NCBI RefSeq assembly: GCF_000455485.1
Contig: NZ_CBQR020000114.1
Coordinates: 1 to 64,000, forward strand
Length of the DNA stretch: 64,000 bases
Source: Gorillibacterium massiliense
Lineage (GTDB): Bacteria; Bacillota; Bacilli; Paenibacillales; NBRC-103111
Direction of reading: 5' to 3'
Of this stretch, positions 17,598 to 25,596 are shown piece by piece. Both the position numbers and the translations under genes were made by a program. The notes under the pieces are model-generated. The model did no database searches, was not told where the DNA came from, and saw only the letters and a list, made by a program, of their open reading frames with translations. Each line of letters begins with the position of its first letter. Within the stretch, counting starts at the first letter, position 1.

Positions 17598-18800
17598 ATG
17601 TCGATCGTAAAAATCCGCGATATCCGGGTCATCAACACCAACCCGAGCGGCGCCAATTTGACGGTGGTCAAAATTGAAACCACCGAGCCGGGCCTCTACG
17701 GCCTTGGCTGCGCCACCTTCGCCTACCGCTACAAAGCCGTCACCCTTGTGGTGGAAGAGTATCTGCGTCCGCTTCTTATCGGCCGGTCTGTCGCCGATAT
17801 CGAGGATCTGTGGCATCTCATGAATGGCAACGCCTACTGGCGCAACGGCCCCATCAGCAACAACGCTATTTCCGGCGTGGATATGGCGCTGTGGGATATC
17901 AAGGGAAAAATGGCATCCATGCCGGTTTACGATTTGCTCGGGGGCAAGTCCCGCCAAGGTGCCGCGGTTTACCGCCATGCCGACGGGGCTACCTTGGATG
18001 AGGTTGTGGAAAACGTCCACCGCTACAAAGCCCAAGGCGTCCGGCACATCCGCATCCAATTCGGCGGCTACGGCGGCAAAGCCAGCAGTCTCAATACTCC
18101 GCCCCATTCGGCGGACGGCATCTATTACTGCCCGGATCAATACATACAAAACACGCTGAAGCTGTTCGATCACGTCCGCTCCCAAGTGGGCTTCGATTTA
18201 GAGCTGCTTCATGATTCCCACGAGCGAATATCGCCGGTAGATGCTGTCCGTTTGGCCAAGAGCCTGGAGCCGTACCGTCCCTTTTTCCTGGAGGATTTGC
18301 TTTCGCCGGAGCAGGACCATTGGTACGAAATCCTGCGCCAGCAGTGCGCCGCTCCCATCGCCATCGGCGAGCTGTTCAATAATCCCCAGGAATGGACGCA
18401 CCTCATCGCCAAGCGGCTGATCGATTTTATCCGCGTGCACATCAGCCAAATCGGCGGTTTGACGCCGGCGCGGAAGCTGGCTATTTTTTGCGAGCAGTTC
18501 GGAGTGAAAACCGCCTGGCACGGACCCGGTGACGTCTCCCCTGTCGGCCATGCTGCCAACGTTCATTTGGATATAAACGCCCATAACTTCGGCATACAGG
18601 AATGGAGCGGCATCGATGACCGGCTGGCGGAAATGTTCCCGGGAAGCCCCATGCTGTTGAACGGATATGTCTATCCTAACAACAAGCCAGGCTTCGGCAT
18701 CGAACTCGACGAAAAAATGGCCGCCCGTTTCCCATGCGACGACTCCGTGACTCGCTGGACACAAACCCGTCTACCCGACGGTACGTATAACACGCCGTAA
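17598..18800 (+). CDS. Enolase-superfamily dehydratase, ManD/RspA group
   Basis: 400-residue acid-sugar dehydratase of the mandelate racemase/muconate lactonising fold. Compared from memory with D-mannonate dehydratase ManD, whose numbering is four higher, the metal ligands are Asp206, Glu232 and Glu258, the acid/base pair is His208 and His308, and Glu335 is also kept. The motif after His308 is HGPGDVSP, with Pro310 where high-activity ManD enzymes carry Ala, so it may belong to the low-activity or differently specific part of the family. Candidate substrates are D-mannonate, D-gluconate or a related aldonate. The gene follows the regulator by 18 bases behind an AAGGAGG site and precedes the degenerate SDR gene by 48 bases. 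Confidence 0.92.
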   Translation: MSIVKIRDIRVINTNPSGANLTVVKIETTEPGLYGLGCATFAYRYKAVTLVVEEYLRPLLIGRSVADIEDLWHLMNGNAYWRNGPISNNAISGVDMALWDIKGKMASMPVYDLLGGKSRQGAAVYRHADGATLDEVVENVHRYKAQGVRHIRIQFGGYGGKASSLNTPPHSADGIYYCPDQYIQNTLKLFDHVRSQVGFDLELLHDSHERISPVDAVRLAKSLEPYRPFFLEDLLSPEQDHWYEILRQQCAAPIAIGELFNNPQEWTHLIAKRLIDFIRVHISQIGGLTPARKLAIFCEQFGVKTAWHGPGDVSPVGHAANVHLDINAHNFGIQEWSGIDDRLAEMFPGSPMLLNGYVYPNNKPGFGIELDEKMAARFPCDDSVTRWTQTRLPDGTYNTP

Positions 18801-18848
18801 TACCATCGAACTCATAAGCCAACTTACGGAACGTCTGGAGGTATATCC

Positions 18849-19649
18849 ATGACAGCGAAAACCGCACTTATAGCCGGGCCTCTCTCCGGAATCGTTACTG
18901 CAATCGCCCAAACTCTCGCTTCAGAGGGCTACCGAACCGCTCTCGTTTACCCGTCCCACACGGATGCGGCCGAAGCGGAAATGGCGCGGCTTGCGAATGA
19001 TGCCGACGGGAAACCGGCCAGCCAGCTCGCCGCCTATCCGGTTGATTTCGAGCAACCCGAGGAGGCTGAGCGGATTCTTGCACAAGCGGCAGATGAGTTA
19101 GGCGTGCCGGAGCTTTTGGTCTATTGCGCCATTGAAGGTGCACCTGATCTGCTAACGCAAACGGAAACGGAGCAGATGGATCGGCTGTACCGGATCAACT
19201 ACAGGGGCGCCGTTCTGTTCGCCAAAGCCGCCGCCAACCGGATGATTGACGCTGGGGTATCCGGCTCCATCCTGTTCGTCACCACTGTTCACGGCTTGCA
19301 AGCTTACAAAAACAACGTACTGCCCGGTTCCTTCTCCGCCGCCCTGCATCGGACGGCGGAATCGCTGGCGCTGCAGCTTGCCCCTCACGGAATCCGGGTC
19401 AATTGCATCGCTTCGGGCATCACCGCCGGAGGTGCAGCCGGGCAAGATGTCGGCTCCCGGATTCCACTAGGCGTAGGATCCCCGGAGGCAGTGGCCGAAT
19501 CCGTCGCCTATCTGGCTTCCAGCCGGGCGGGACACATCACCGGCGTCACCCTGAAGGTAGACGGCGGGATGACCCTGCCGGGCATGCCGGAATATGGCCG
19601 GGGACCCGGCTGGGATACGCCCCAGGCTGCACCTGATCTCTTCCGGTAA
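18849..19649 (+). CDS. Degenerate SDR-fold protein lacking catalytic residues
   Basis: 266 residues, full-length SDR fold, cotranscribed after the ManD-like gene, with a GGAGG site nine bases before the ATG. Aligned without gaps to the intact SDR at 15474-16277, the catalytic Ser becomes Thr146, the Tyr becomes Pro159 and the Lys becomes Ser163 (LPGSFSAAL against LYGGMKAAL). The cofactor loop is AGPLSGIV rather than TGGSRGIG, losing its last glycine. The flanking core, the RVNCIASG strand and the C-terminal VDGGMTLPGMPE extension are well kept and the frame is open, so it is probably a maintained pseudoenzyme and not a decayed gene. A regulatory or structural partner of the intact SDR is the simplest idea. 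Confidence 0.85.
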   Translation: MTAKTALIAGPLSGIVTAIAQTLASEGYRTALVYPSHTDAAEAEMARLANDADGKPASQLAAYPVDFEQPEEAERILAQAADELGVPELLVYCAIEGAPDLLTQTETEQMDRLYRINYRGAVLFAKAAANRMIDAGVSGSILFVTTVHGLQAYKNNVLPGSFSAALHRTAESLALQLAPHGIRVNCIASGITAGGAAGQDVGSRIPLGVGSPEAVAESVAYLASSRAGHITGVTLKVDGGMTLPGMPEYGRGPGWDTPQAAPDLFR

Positions 19650-19668
19650 CAAAGCTCGCACAACGCAA

Positions 19669-19720
19669 AAAAAGCTGCAGTTCCTAGCCCGTAACGTCGG
19701 CCTGTGAACTGCAGCTTTTT
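19669..19720. terminator. Bidirectional terminator
   Basis: AAAAAGCTGCAGTTC at 19669-19683 pairs perfectly with 19706-19720. A-rich and T-rich flanks on both sides let it serve the plus-strand ManD/SDR operon and the minus-strand Nudix gene, which ends at 19725. Confidence 0.9.
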
Positions 19721-19724
19721 ATGT

Positions 19725-20246
19725 TTACGCCTGTTCCTGAATCAACTCCATCGCATTTTGCAGGAACAGTAAATCACGTTTATGGATGAATTGTCCGGTG
19801 TAGTCCTGAGGCCTGTCCTTTGCCATCCGTTCCAGAGCCTCATCAATCGGCACCCAAATGAGAGAGAATCCGTTGAGCTGCTCTTTTTCCGTGAATGCCG
19901 GTCCGTCCAAAAACCGTTCCACCATCGCCGTATAGCAATAGGATAGCTGCAGCAGCTCCTGCCGCGCCCGGTATTCGATGATGGCTCCGACTTCGCCAGT
20001 CACACGGATTTTTACTCCGGCTTCCTCTGCGGTTTCCCGGTGAAGCGCCGCGAGGGCATCCTCCCCCTCTTCAACGCCGCCTCCCGGCAGTTTATGATAG
20101 TCTCTTTTTGCCACATAGAGCAGGGCGATTTCGTTGTCGCTGTTCAAGACGATGGCCCGGGACGCCTTTCTAACGCCATATCTGCCCGAAACGGGCAAAT
20201 GTTCGACTTCTAACACTTCTTCGCCGATTTCAGCAAGCAGTTCCAT
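19725..20246 (-). CDS. NUDIX hydrolase
   Basis: 173-residue pyrophosphohydrolase acting on a nucleoside diphosphate linked to some moiety. The Nudix box is complete at residues 56-78 (GGVEEGEDALAALHRETAEE, then AGV), with the REUxEExGU glutamates that bind the metal. The ATG at 20244-20246 is preferred: it has a GAGGGAC site and starts 17 bases after the acetyltransferase stop. A longer start at 20291 would overlap that gene. It probably shares a transcript with the acetyltransferase, and a bidirectional terminator follows. The substrate cannot be predicted. Confidence 0.92.
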   Translation of the reverse strand: MELLAEIGEEVLEVEHLPVSGRYGVRKASRAIVLNSDNEIALLYVAKRDYHKLPGGGVEEGEDALAALHRETAEEAGVKIRVTGEVGAIIEYRARQELLQLSYCYTAMVERFLDGPAFTEKEQLNGFSLIWVPIDEALERMAKDRPQDYTGQFIHKRDLLFLQNAMELIQEQA

Positions 20247-20262
20247 GAAAACGTCCCTCGCT

Positions 20263-20802
20263 TTACGCCTTTTGTTTCCCCGCGTACTCATGTACCAGAA
20301 TGGAGTACAGCTCCGAATCGAACCATTGCCCTTTCGCCCAAAGATGCTCCCTCATTCGGCCTTCACGGGTCATACCCACTCGTTTCATGACGCCAGCGGA
20401 AGCGGCATTGGCCGGGCGGCAGGTCGCAAAGATACGGTGCAGCCCGTGATGGGCAAACCCATAAGCAAGAAGCGCATCCGCAGCTTCGCTGGCATAACCC
20501 TTGCCCCAAAAGCTTCGGTTGAGCGTGTACCCGATCTCCCCGTTGAATCCCGTTATGTATAACGCTGAACCCCCAATGAGTTCTCCGCTATCCTTGAGCG
20601 TCAAAGCCACCTCGTATTTCATACGGGGGGATTCTGCCCGATAGTCCGCTGCCATATTAATGAAGTTAAGGGTCATCTCCGGCGTGTTCGGTCCCCATAG
20701 TGTATACCGGAGCACTTCCGGATCTGCGCAGTATCGCTGCATGGCATCGACATCTGCCGCTTCATATTCGCGGATGATTAGCCGCTCGGTTTCCAATTGC
20801 AC
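20263..20802 (-). CDS. GNAT family N-acetyltransferase, RimJ/RimL-like
   Basis: 179-residue acetyl-CoA-dependent acetyltransferase. The start is GTG behind GGGAGGCGG. The RimL-type opening LETERLIIREYEAADVDAM, the strand IGYTLNRSFWGKGYASEA with the acetyl-CoA pyrophosphate loop, and the HRIFATCRPANAASAGVMKRVGM segment are all diagnostic. Substrates of such proteins range from ribosomal protein termini to antibiotics, and nothing here decides between them. It is probably cotranscribed with the Nudix gene. Confidence 0.92.
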   Translation of the reverse strand: MQLETERLIIREYEAADVDAMQRYCADPEVLRYTLWGPNTPEMTLNFINMAADYRAESPRMKYEVALTLKDSGELIGGSALYITGFNGEIGYTLNRSFWGKGYASEAADALLAYGFAHHGLHRIFATCRPANAASAGVMKRVGMTREGRMREHLWAKGQWFDSELYSILVHEYAGKQKA

Positions 20803-20827
20803 TTAAGAATCCGCCTCCCCAACAAGA

Positions 20828-21529
20828 TTAAAAAGCCATCGGTTCTCCCCGATGATCGATGAAGACGCCTACATTCCCTGCCATGACCTCACCCTCGATA
20901 AGAGCAAGTATTCCTTTGGCCGATTCCGCGGGATCGCCGGGAGCGGCAGCGCCGCCCATGTCCGTCCGAATCCAGCCGGGATGCACGGCATATACCCGGA
21001 TGCCCCGCCCGGTGGTGTACCGGCGCAGATGCTCGGAGAACAAGTTCAAGGCGCCTTTGGACAAGGCGTAGGAATAATCACCGCCGTAAGCATTCGCGAA
21101 GCTTCCCGCTTCCGAACTGATGTTGACGATCACCTTGTCTCCACTGGCAGAGATGAGCGGTAAAAAGTGCTTGCACACCCGAACGGGTCCATAAAGATTG
21201 ATCTGGAACGTCTCCTCCATGTCGGCGAGGGACAGGTTTTCCAAGAGCTGTTCCCGTCCCAACAACACGGCGGCATTGTTAACTAGGGCATCCACGGTTC
21301 CCCATTGTTTCCGCACCTGTTCCGATGCCGCACGAACCGAATCTTCATCTTTTACTTCCATGCGGACGATGAGCAGCTTGTCCGGATAACTCCGTTCTAG
21401 TTCCTGAAAGCGTACCGAAAGCGAATCCGGATCACGGACTGCCGCTGCGATGCGATGTCCTTTTGCTAGTCCGTGTTCAACCAACGATAAGCCCAATCCA
21501 CGGCTTGCCCCGGTGATGAAAATATTCAC
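20828..21529 (-). CDS. SDR family oxidoreductase, CsgA/C-factor-like
   Basis: 233-residue classical SDR with TGASRGLG at residues 6-13, NNAA near residue 87, and Tyr/Lys in YSYALSKGAL; the Ser of ISSEAG completes the triad. The short C-terminus and the RVYAVHPGWIRTDMGG segment are typical of the C-factor-like group. The start is GTG at 21527-21529 after AGGAGGTAATC. It lies 25 bases before the acetyltransferase gene and 21 bases after the pantothenate kinase gene, suggesting one transcript. Its substrate is unknown. Confidence 0.92.
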   Translation of the reverse strand: MNIFITGASRGLGLSLVEHGLAKGHRIAAAVRDPDSLSVRFQELERSYPDKLLIVRMEVKDEDSVRAASEQVRKQWGTVDALVNNAAVLLGREQLLENLSLADMEETFQINLYGPVRVCKHFLPLISASGDKVIVNISSEAGSFANAYGGDYSYALSKGALNLFSEHLRRYTTGRGIRVYAVHPGWIRTDMGGAAAPGDPAESAKGILALIEGEVMAGNVGVFIDHRGEPMAF

Positions 21530-21550
21530 GACTGATTACCTCCTAGAGGA

Positions 21551-22372
21551 TCAAGATTGGCAAGCGAGCAGCGCGCCGATGGCCCCGCTGTATTCGCCAT
21601 GCTCCACGAACAGCGGGTTCGCCTCTTTAAAGCGGGTGTAGCCCGCTACCGCTTCCTGCAAAACCGGATTATCGGCGAAAGTGGAACCGATATAAACGAT
21701 GTCCGACGTTCCGTACTGGCCGGAAGCGAAAATACTCGTGGTCGCAACCGTCTCCCCGACCAAACCGACGACCGCGGCCAGCATATCCTCCCGTGAAACT
21801 CCGTCCCCTTTGCCTAGCGGGATTTTCCCGAAATTGCTAGCCGTCAAATCTCCAATGATCGGCGGCGTCGATCCTTCATAAATGTCCTGTACCAACAAAT
21901 CGACGATGCTGCGTTTGCCTTTTGCGGCCGCCTCCACCATTTGGGAAAAGTCGTCCACGCCCGTCAATAGAGCGGCAAGTCCCATCATCGTTCCTCCGCC
22001 CACGCCGGTTCCGCCGATACGGATTTGCGTATCTTTTTCCACGTAATGGATGGACGTTCCCGTTCCAACGTTCGTTAAGATGTAGGATTCCGGCGGATTT
22101 TTGGTCAGACTCAAAAGGTGCTGAACGCCGCTGCATGTCGCTGTAAATTCGGGAAGGATGCTGCACTGTTCGGGTGCGAACATGGATTGCAGCCACTCCG
22201 CCTTGCCGCCAGTGGCGCATACCGCCGCTTCCGGAACATATTCCTTTACCCAAGCGGCCGCTTCCGCCAAATAACGCGACGGGAACTTCCGGTAATGCAG
22301 CTCTCCGTCCCGGCTGTACGCCACTTTAACCAATGTACCTCCCGCGTCGATCCCCACTCTGTTCAAGCTCAT
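21551..22372 (-). CDS. coaW: Type II pantothenate kinase
   Basis: 273-residue ASKHA-fold kinase that phosphorylates pantothenate, the first step of coenzyme A synthesis; bacilli of the Staphylococcus type use this acetyl-CoA-insensitive form. The phosphate-1 loop is VGIDAGGTLVKVA at the N-terminus, ATGGKAEWL follows, and the signature TNVGTGTSIH plus GGTGVGGGTMMGLA is unmistakable. I chose the ATG at 22370-22372 because an AGGTGA site precedes it; GTG and ATG codons up to 22384 are also in frame. The dispersed repeat copy 2 lies directly upstream. Confidence 0.93.
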   Translation of the reverse strand: MSLNRVGIDAGGTLVKVAYSRDGELHYRKFPSRYLAEAAAWVKEYVPEAAVCATGGKAEWLQSMFAPEQCSILPEFTATCSGVQHLLSLTKNPPESYILTNVGTGTSIHYVEKDTQIRIGGTGVGGGTMMGLAALLTGVDDFSQMVEAAAKGKRSIVDLLVQDIYEGSTPPIIGDLTASNFGKIPLGKGDGVSREDMLAAVVGLVGETVATTSIFASGQYGTSDIVYIGSTFADNPVLQEAVAGYTRFKEANPLFVEHGEYSGAIGALLACQS

Positions 22373-22410
22373 CTCTCTCATCACCTATTCCGTTTTGCAT
22401 CATTAAATAA

Positions 22411-22596
22411 GTTGAACTTAAGATTGTATGGATTCAGCCCCTGCAAAACCTGATTATTCTGGAGAGTCGCTGCCCACGCACAGATTCCCTGATTAGGCAA
22501 TTCCTTAAAGGTAGGAATCTGATCGCAAAGGCGACCGCTGATTCTTTACCAGAACAATCGGTTTCACCGCTCCTTCACCCGTTTCTTCCGTTCAAC
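22411..22596. repeat. Dispersed intergenic repeat, copy 2
   Basis: 186 bases filling the space between the pantothenate kinase and phosphatase genes. Short inverted ends (GTTGAAC at 22411-22417, GTTCAAC at 22590-22596) and three internal blocks nearly identical to copy 1 at 8563-8849 are seen, in the same order and orientation. It lacks the two-hairpin insertion of copy 1. As with copy 1, it lies just upstream of a minus-strand gene. Confidence 0.85.
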
Positions 22597-22600
22597 TTTT

Positions 22601-23071
22601 TTAGATCTTTTCTTTTACCCGAATATGAGCCAAAAGCGCGTCACAACCGGCATCCACCATCTCATAAACCTCTTGAAAATTGCCGGTGTAATAAGGATCG
22701 GGTACTTCCGCCCCCGCCTTGCCTGACACATAATCCATCAGCAAGGAAACCTCGGCTTGATGGGAAGCCGGCGCTATACGCCGCAAATCCGCCAGATTGG
22801 CGGCATCCATGGCAACGATATAATGCTGATCCCGAAAATCGTTCTCCTGTACCTGACGAGCGAAAATGCCGGAATCGGACACGTTATTTTTCTTCAAAAT
22901 ATCCCGGGTACCTTTATGGGGCGGATGCCCGACATGCCAGTTGCCCGTCCCCGCCGAATCGACGCGAATCCGGTCATCGAGATCCGCTTCCGTTATTTTG
23001 TGCCGCAGAACTGCTTCCGCCATGGGCGAACGGCATATATTGCCAAGGCAAACGAACAGCACTTGGATCAT
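22601..23071 (-). CDS. Low molecular weight protein tyrosine phosphatase
   Basis: 156-residue cytoplasmic phosphatase (YwlE/YfkJ family) acting on phosphotyrosine or, in some bacilli, phosphoarginine. The P-loop CLGNICRS spans Cys8 to Arg14 and Ser15, and the general-acid Asp lies in VPDPYY near residue 126. The ATG at 23069-23071 is preferred: GAGGAGG precedes it by ten bases, while the in-frame GTG at 23098 lacks a site. The P-loop carries Ile where arginine phosphatase YwlE has Thr (CTGNTCRS in that protein, from memory), which favours tyrosine over arginine specificity. Confidence 0.95.
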   Translation of the reverse strand: MIQVLFVCLGNICRSPMAEAVLRHKITEADLDDRIRVDSAGTGNWHVGHPPHKGTRDILKKNNVSDSGIFARQVQENDFRDQHYIVAMDAANLADLRRIAPASHQAEVSLLMDYVSGKAGAEVPDPYYTGNFQEVYEMVDAGCDALLAHIRVKEKI

Positions 23072-23183
23072 AAAACCAAAAACCTCCTCAATCTTCACAG
23101 GTGAACGACGGCTTTGCCGTCTCCTACGATATGCTCAAACGTCTCGTCCATCGTACCAAATCTTTGCTCCGAGGAAAAGAAAC

Positions 23184-23229
23184 AAGCCTTGCGAAATCGG
23201 CAAACAGCCGGAAAATCGCAAGGCTTTTA
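23184..23229 (-). terminator. Terminator of the Ugp-like transporter operon
   Basis: AAGCCTTGCGA at 23184-23194 pairs perfectly with 23216-23226. On the minus strand the stem is followed by a T-rich tract. It lies 21 bases past the binding-protein stop. Confidence 0.85.
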
Positions 23230-23250
23230 TTAGGGGACTGCATCGTCCTA

Positions 23251-24669
23251 CTATTTTACCGATTTATTGTACTGTTCGATCTTGGAGGTAATCTCTTTGG
23301 CGGCGCCATCCAGAGCGTCTTTCGGCGATTTCTTGTTGTTCAGCGCTTCTTCAATGGCACCCTCCATAATTTGCCGAGCTTCCGGGAACACGCCCATCAC
23401 GGCGCCTTGGGTCGCTTTACTGATTTTGGTGGCATGGAGTTGGTCGACAGCCGTTTTGAATTGCGGGTATTTGGCCATGTTGTCTTTTACGCTTTGCACA
23501 TCATAAGCTTTAGTCGTGATCGGAAAATATCCTGTGGCGATGTGCCAAGCCGCTTGCACTTCGGGTGAGGCGAGGTATTTGATGAATTCCCAGGCGCCTT
23601 TTTGTTCAGCTTCCGGGCGGTTGTTCAAAATGTAGTTGCTGGCTCCGCCGACGATAACGCCGCCTTCCCCCGCTGCGGCAGGCTTCGGCAAAAAGCCGGT
23701 GCCCACTTCAAACTTGCCTTCCGCCGAGGTGACGATTCCCCGCAAAGAAGCAGTAGAGTCGAGAACCATCGCTACTTGACCGGCGGCAAAAGCCTTTTTC
23801 GTGTCGTCGGTTTTTCGTCCCAGGTTTATAGCGTTTTTCTTATCAACGAGATCTTTCCACCAGGTGAGCGTGTTGACGCCGGCGTCGGACGCCGCATTGG
23901 ATGCGGTGGCCAGGCTGGTGCGGCCGTTGCCGTTATTGATGTATTCAGCGCCTTGGTTCGCAAAAAACTGCTCCATAAACCAGCCGTAAATGGCGAAGGA
24001 AGCGCCGTATTTCCCATTTGCCGTAAGCTTTTTGGCGTCTGCTGTTACCTCTTCAAAGGTTGCGGGAGCCTTTTCCGGATCCAGGCCGGCAGCCTTGAAC
24101 ATGTTTTTATTGTAATAGAGAATCGGATTCGAGGTATTGAAAGGCATCGAGTACAGCTTGCCGTCCTGCGTGTAGTAACTTAAAATGTTCGGTTCCCAGG
24201 AGCTGGTATCGAAGCTTTCCGCGTCGATGAAATTTTGAATCGGGGTCACCGTTTTGGAGTCGATCATGAAGCGGCTGCCGATCTCATAGACCTGGATCAT
24301 CGTCGGACCCGACTTGGAGTCCATAGATGCCTTCATCTTGTTCAGGCTTTCGTCATAAGTCCCTTGAAAAACAGCCTGCACCTGAACATCCTGGTGCGAC
24401 ACATTGAAATCCGCCACCAGCTTGTCCACCGCTTTCCCTAACTCGCCGCTCATAGAATGCCACCAGACGACCTTAACCGGCTCAGCCGTTTTGGTCGGCT
24501 CCGCCGATGCTGATGGTTGAACCGTTGTCGCTGCCGTTTTGTCAGGTGAAGCCGAAGCCGTTGCTGCCGACGCATCGCTGCCTTCATCTTTTTGATCTCC
24601 GCATGCTGCTAGTGAGAGTGCCATTCCTGCCGCCAATACAATGGACAGTGCTTTGCCTACAGCTTTCAT
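23251..24669 (-). CDS. UgpB-like ABC transporter substrate-binding lipoprotein
   Basis: 472-residue lipoprotein (lipobox LAAC, Cys23) with a Thr/Ser/Pro/Ala-rich tether. The mature part resembles E. coli UgpB along its length: WWHSMSGELGKAVDKLVADF, MIQVYEIGSRFM, FNTSNPILYYNKNMFKAAGL, GGASNYIL, WHIATGYFPITTKAYD. It should bind sn-glycerol-3-phosphate, glycerophosphodiesters or a related compound and deliver it to the two permeases encoded just upstream. No UgpC-type ATPase gene is present. A glycosidic substrate is possible, because many Paenibacillus paralogues are annotated by similarity only. Confidence 0.9.
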   Translation of the reverse strand: MKAVGKALSIVLAAGMALSLAACGDQKDEGSDASAATASASPDKTAATTVQPSASAEPTKTAEPVKVVWWHSMSGELGKAVDKLVADFNVSHQDVQVQAVFQGTYDESLNKMKASMDSKSGPTMIQVYEIGSRFMIDSKTVTPIQNFIDAESFDTSSWEPNILSYYTQDGKLYSMPFNTSNPILYYNKNMFKAAGLDPEKAPATFEEVTADAKKLTANGKYGASFAIYGWFMEQFFANQGAEYINNGNGRTSLATASNAASDAGVNTLTWWKDLVDKKNAINLGRKTDDTKKAFAAGQVAMVLDSTASLRGIVTSAEGKFEVGTGFLPKPAAAGEGGVIVGGASNYILNNRPEAEQKGAWEFIKYLASPEVQAAWHIATGYFPITTKAYDVQSVKDNMAKYPQFKTAVDQLHATKISKATQGAVMGVFPEARQIMEGAIEEALNNKKSPKDALDGAAKEITSKIEQYNKSVK

Positions 24670-24762
24670 TCTTCAATCTCTCCCCACTAAGTATCGTTTT
24701 ATATCAATCGACCGCCGCATACGCATCCTTTGGACGGTAGCGCTTCGGACCGAATCGAACAT

Positions 24763-25596
24763 TCAACCTTTCAACGCGCCGGCGGTAATCCCACCAACTA
24801 ACTGCTTGAGTCCGGCTACCAGCAGCACTAGAGAAGGCAACAAAACCAAGGTCACACCCGCCAACACCAAATTCCACGAGGTAAATTCCTCCCACTGCAG
24901 CATGCTGATGCCGATTTGCACCGTCCGCAGCGATTCGCTATTGGTCATTAAGAGCGGCCACAAGTACATATTCCATGCATTCAGGAACGCATATACCGCA
25001 AGCGTCGCAAGAGCCGGGCGGGAAAGTGGCAAAACGAGGCGAAGGAAGGTGCGGACGTGGCCGCAGCCGTCCATACGCGCCGCTTCGAACAGCTCTGCCG
25101 GAAGCTGGAGAAAAAACTGCCGAAGAAGAAACGTGCCGAAGGCGGAAGCCATGAAGGGCAAGGTCAAGCCTTGAAAGGAATCCATCCAGCCCCAATGTTT
25201 CATCGTCAAGTAGTTGGGGATGATCGTCACTTCCCACGGAATCATCATGGTAGAAAGAAAGAGCGCAAACCAGAAGGATTTTCCGAAGAATCGCAGATGG
25301 GAAAAGGCATAGGCCGCCATGCTGGCGATGACCAACTGCCCCAGCATAATGGCTAAAGAAATCTTGAAGCTGTTGGCGATGAATCTGCCGATGGGCACTA
25401 AATGAATGACCTGGGCGAAATTTTCGAAATACAAGCGGTCCGGAAGAAACGGAGGCGGGAAGCCGGCAGTTTCCTCGGGTGTGTAGAACGATGCCACAAT
25501 CGTAAACCAGACGGGGTACAAGACCAGCACGCCCAGTACCAGTAAAAGCAACCAACGAATCACGGATGCGGCGTAACGCGGCAGAGAGAGAATCAT
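24763..25596 (-). CDS. UgpE-like ABC transporter permease
   Basis: 277-residue inner-membrane permease with about six helices (WLLLLVLGVLVLYPVWFTIV first), and an EAA loop seen as EAARMDGCGHVRTFLRLVLP. The C-terminus GGITAGALKG is typical. The true start is the ATG at 25594-25596, which overlaps the stop of the preceding permease gene (ATGA) and follows a GAGGAAGG site. The longer open frame upstream is only the out-of-frame shadow of that gene. It is the inner-membrane partner of the UgpB-like lipoprotein, 93 bases further on. Confidence 0.94.
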   Translation of the reverse strand: MILSLPRYAASVIRWLLLLVLGVLVLYPVWFTIVASFYTPEETAGFPPPFLPDRLYFENFAQVIHLVPIGRFIANSFKISLAIMLGQLVIASMAAYAFSHLRFFGKSFWFALFLSTMMIPWEVTIIPNYLTMKHWGWMDSFQGLTLPFMASAFGTFLLRQFFLQLPAELFEAARMDGCGHVRTFLRLVLPLSRPALATLAVYAFLNAWNMYLWPLLMTNSESLRTVQIGISMLQWEEFTSWNLVLAGVTLVLLPSLVLLVAGLKQLVGGITAGALKG

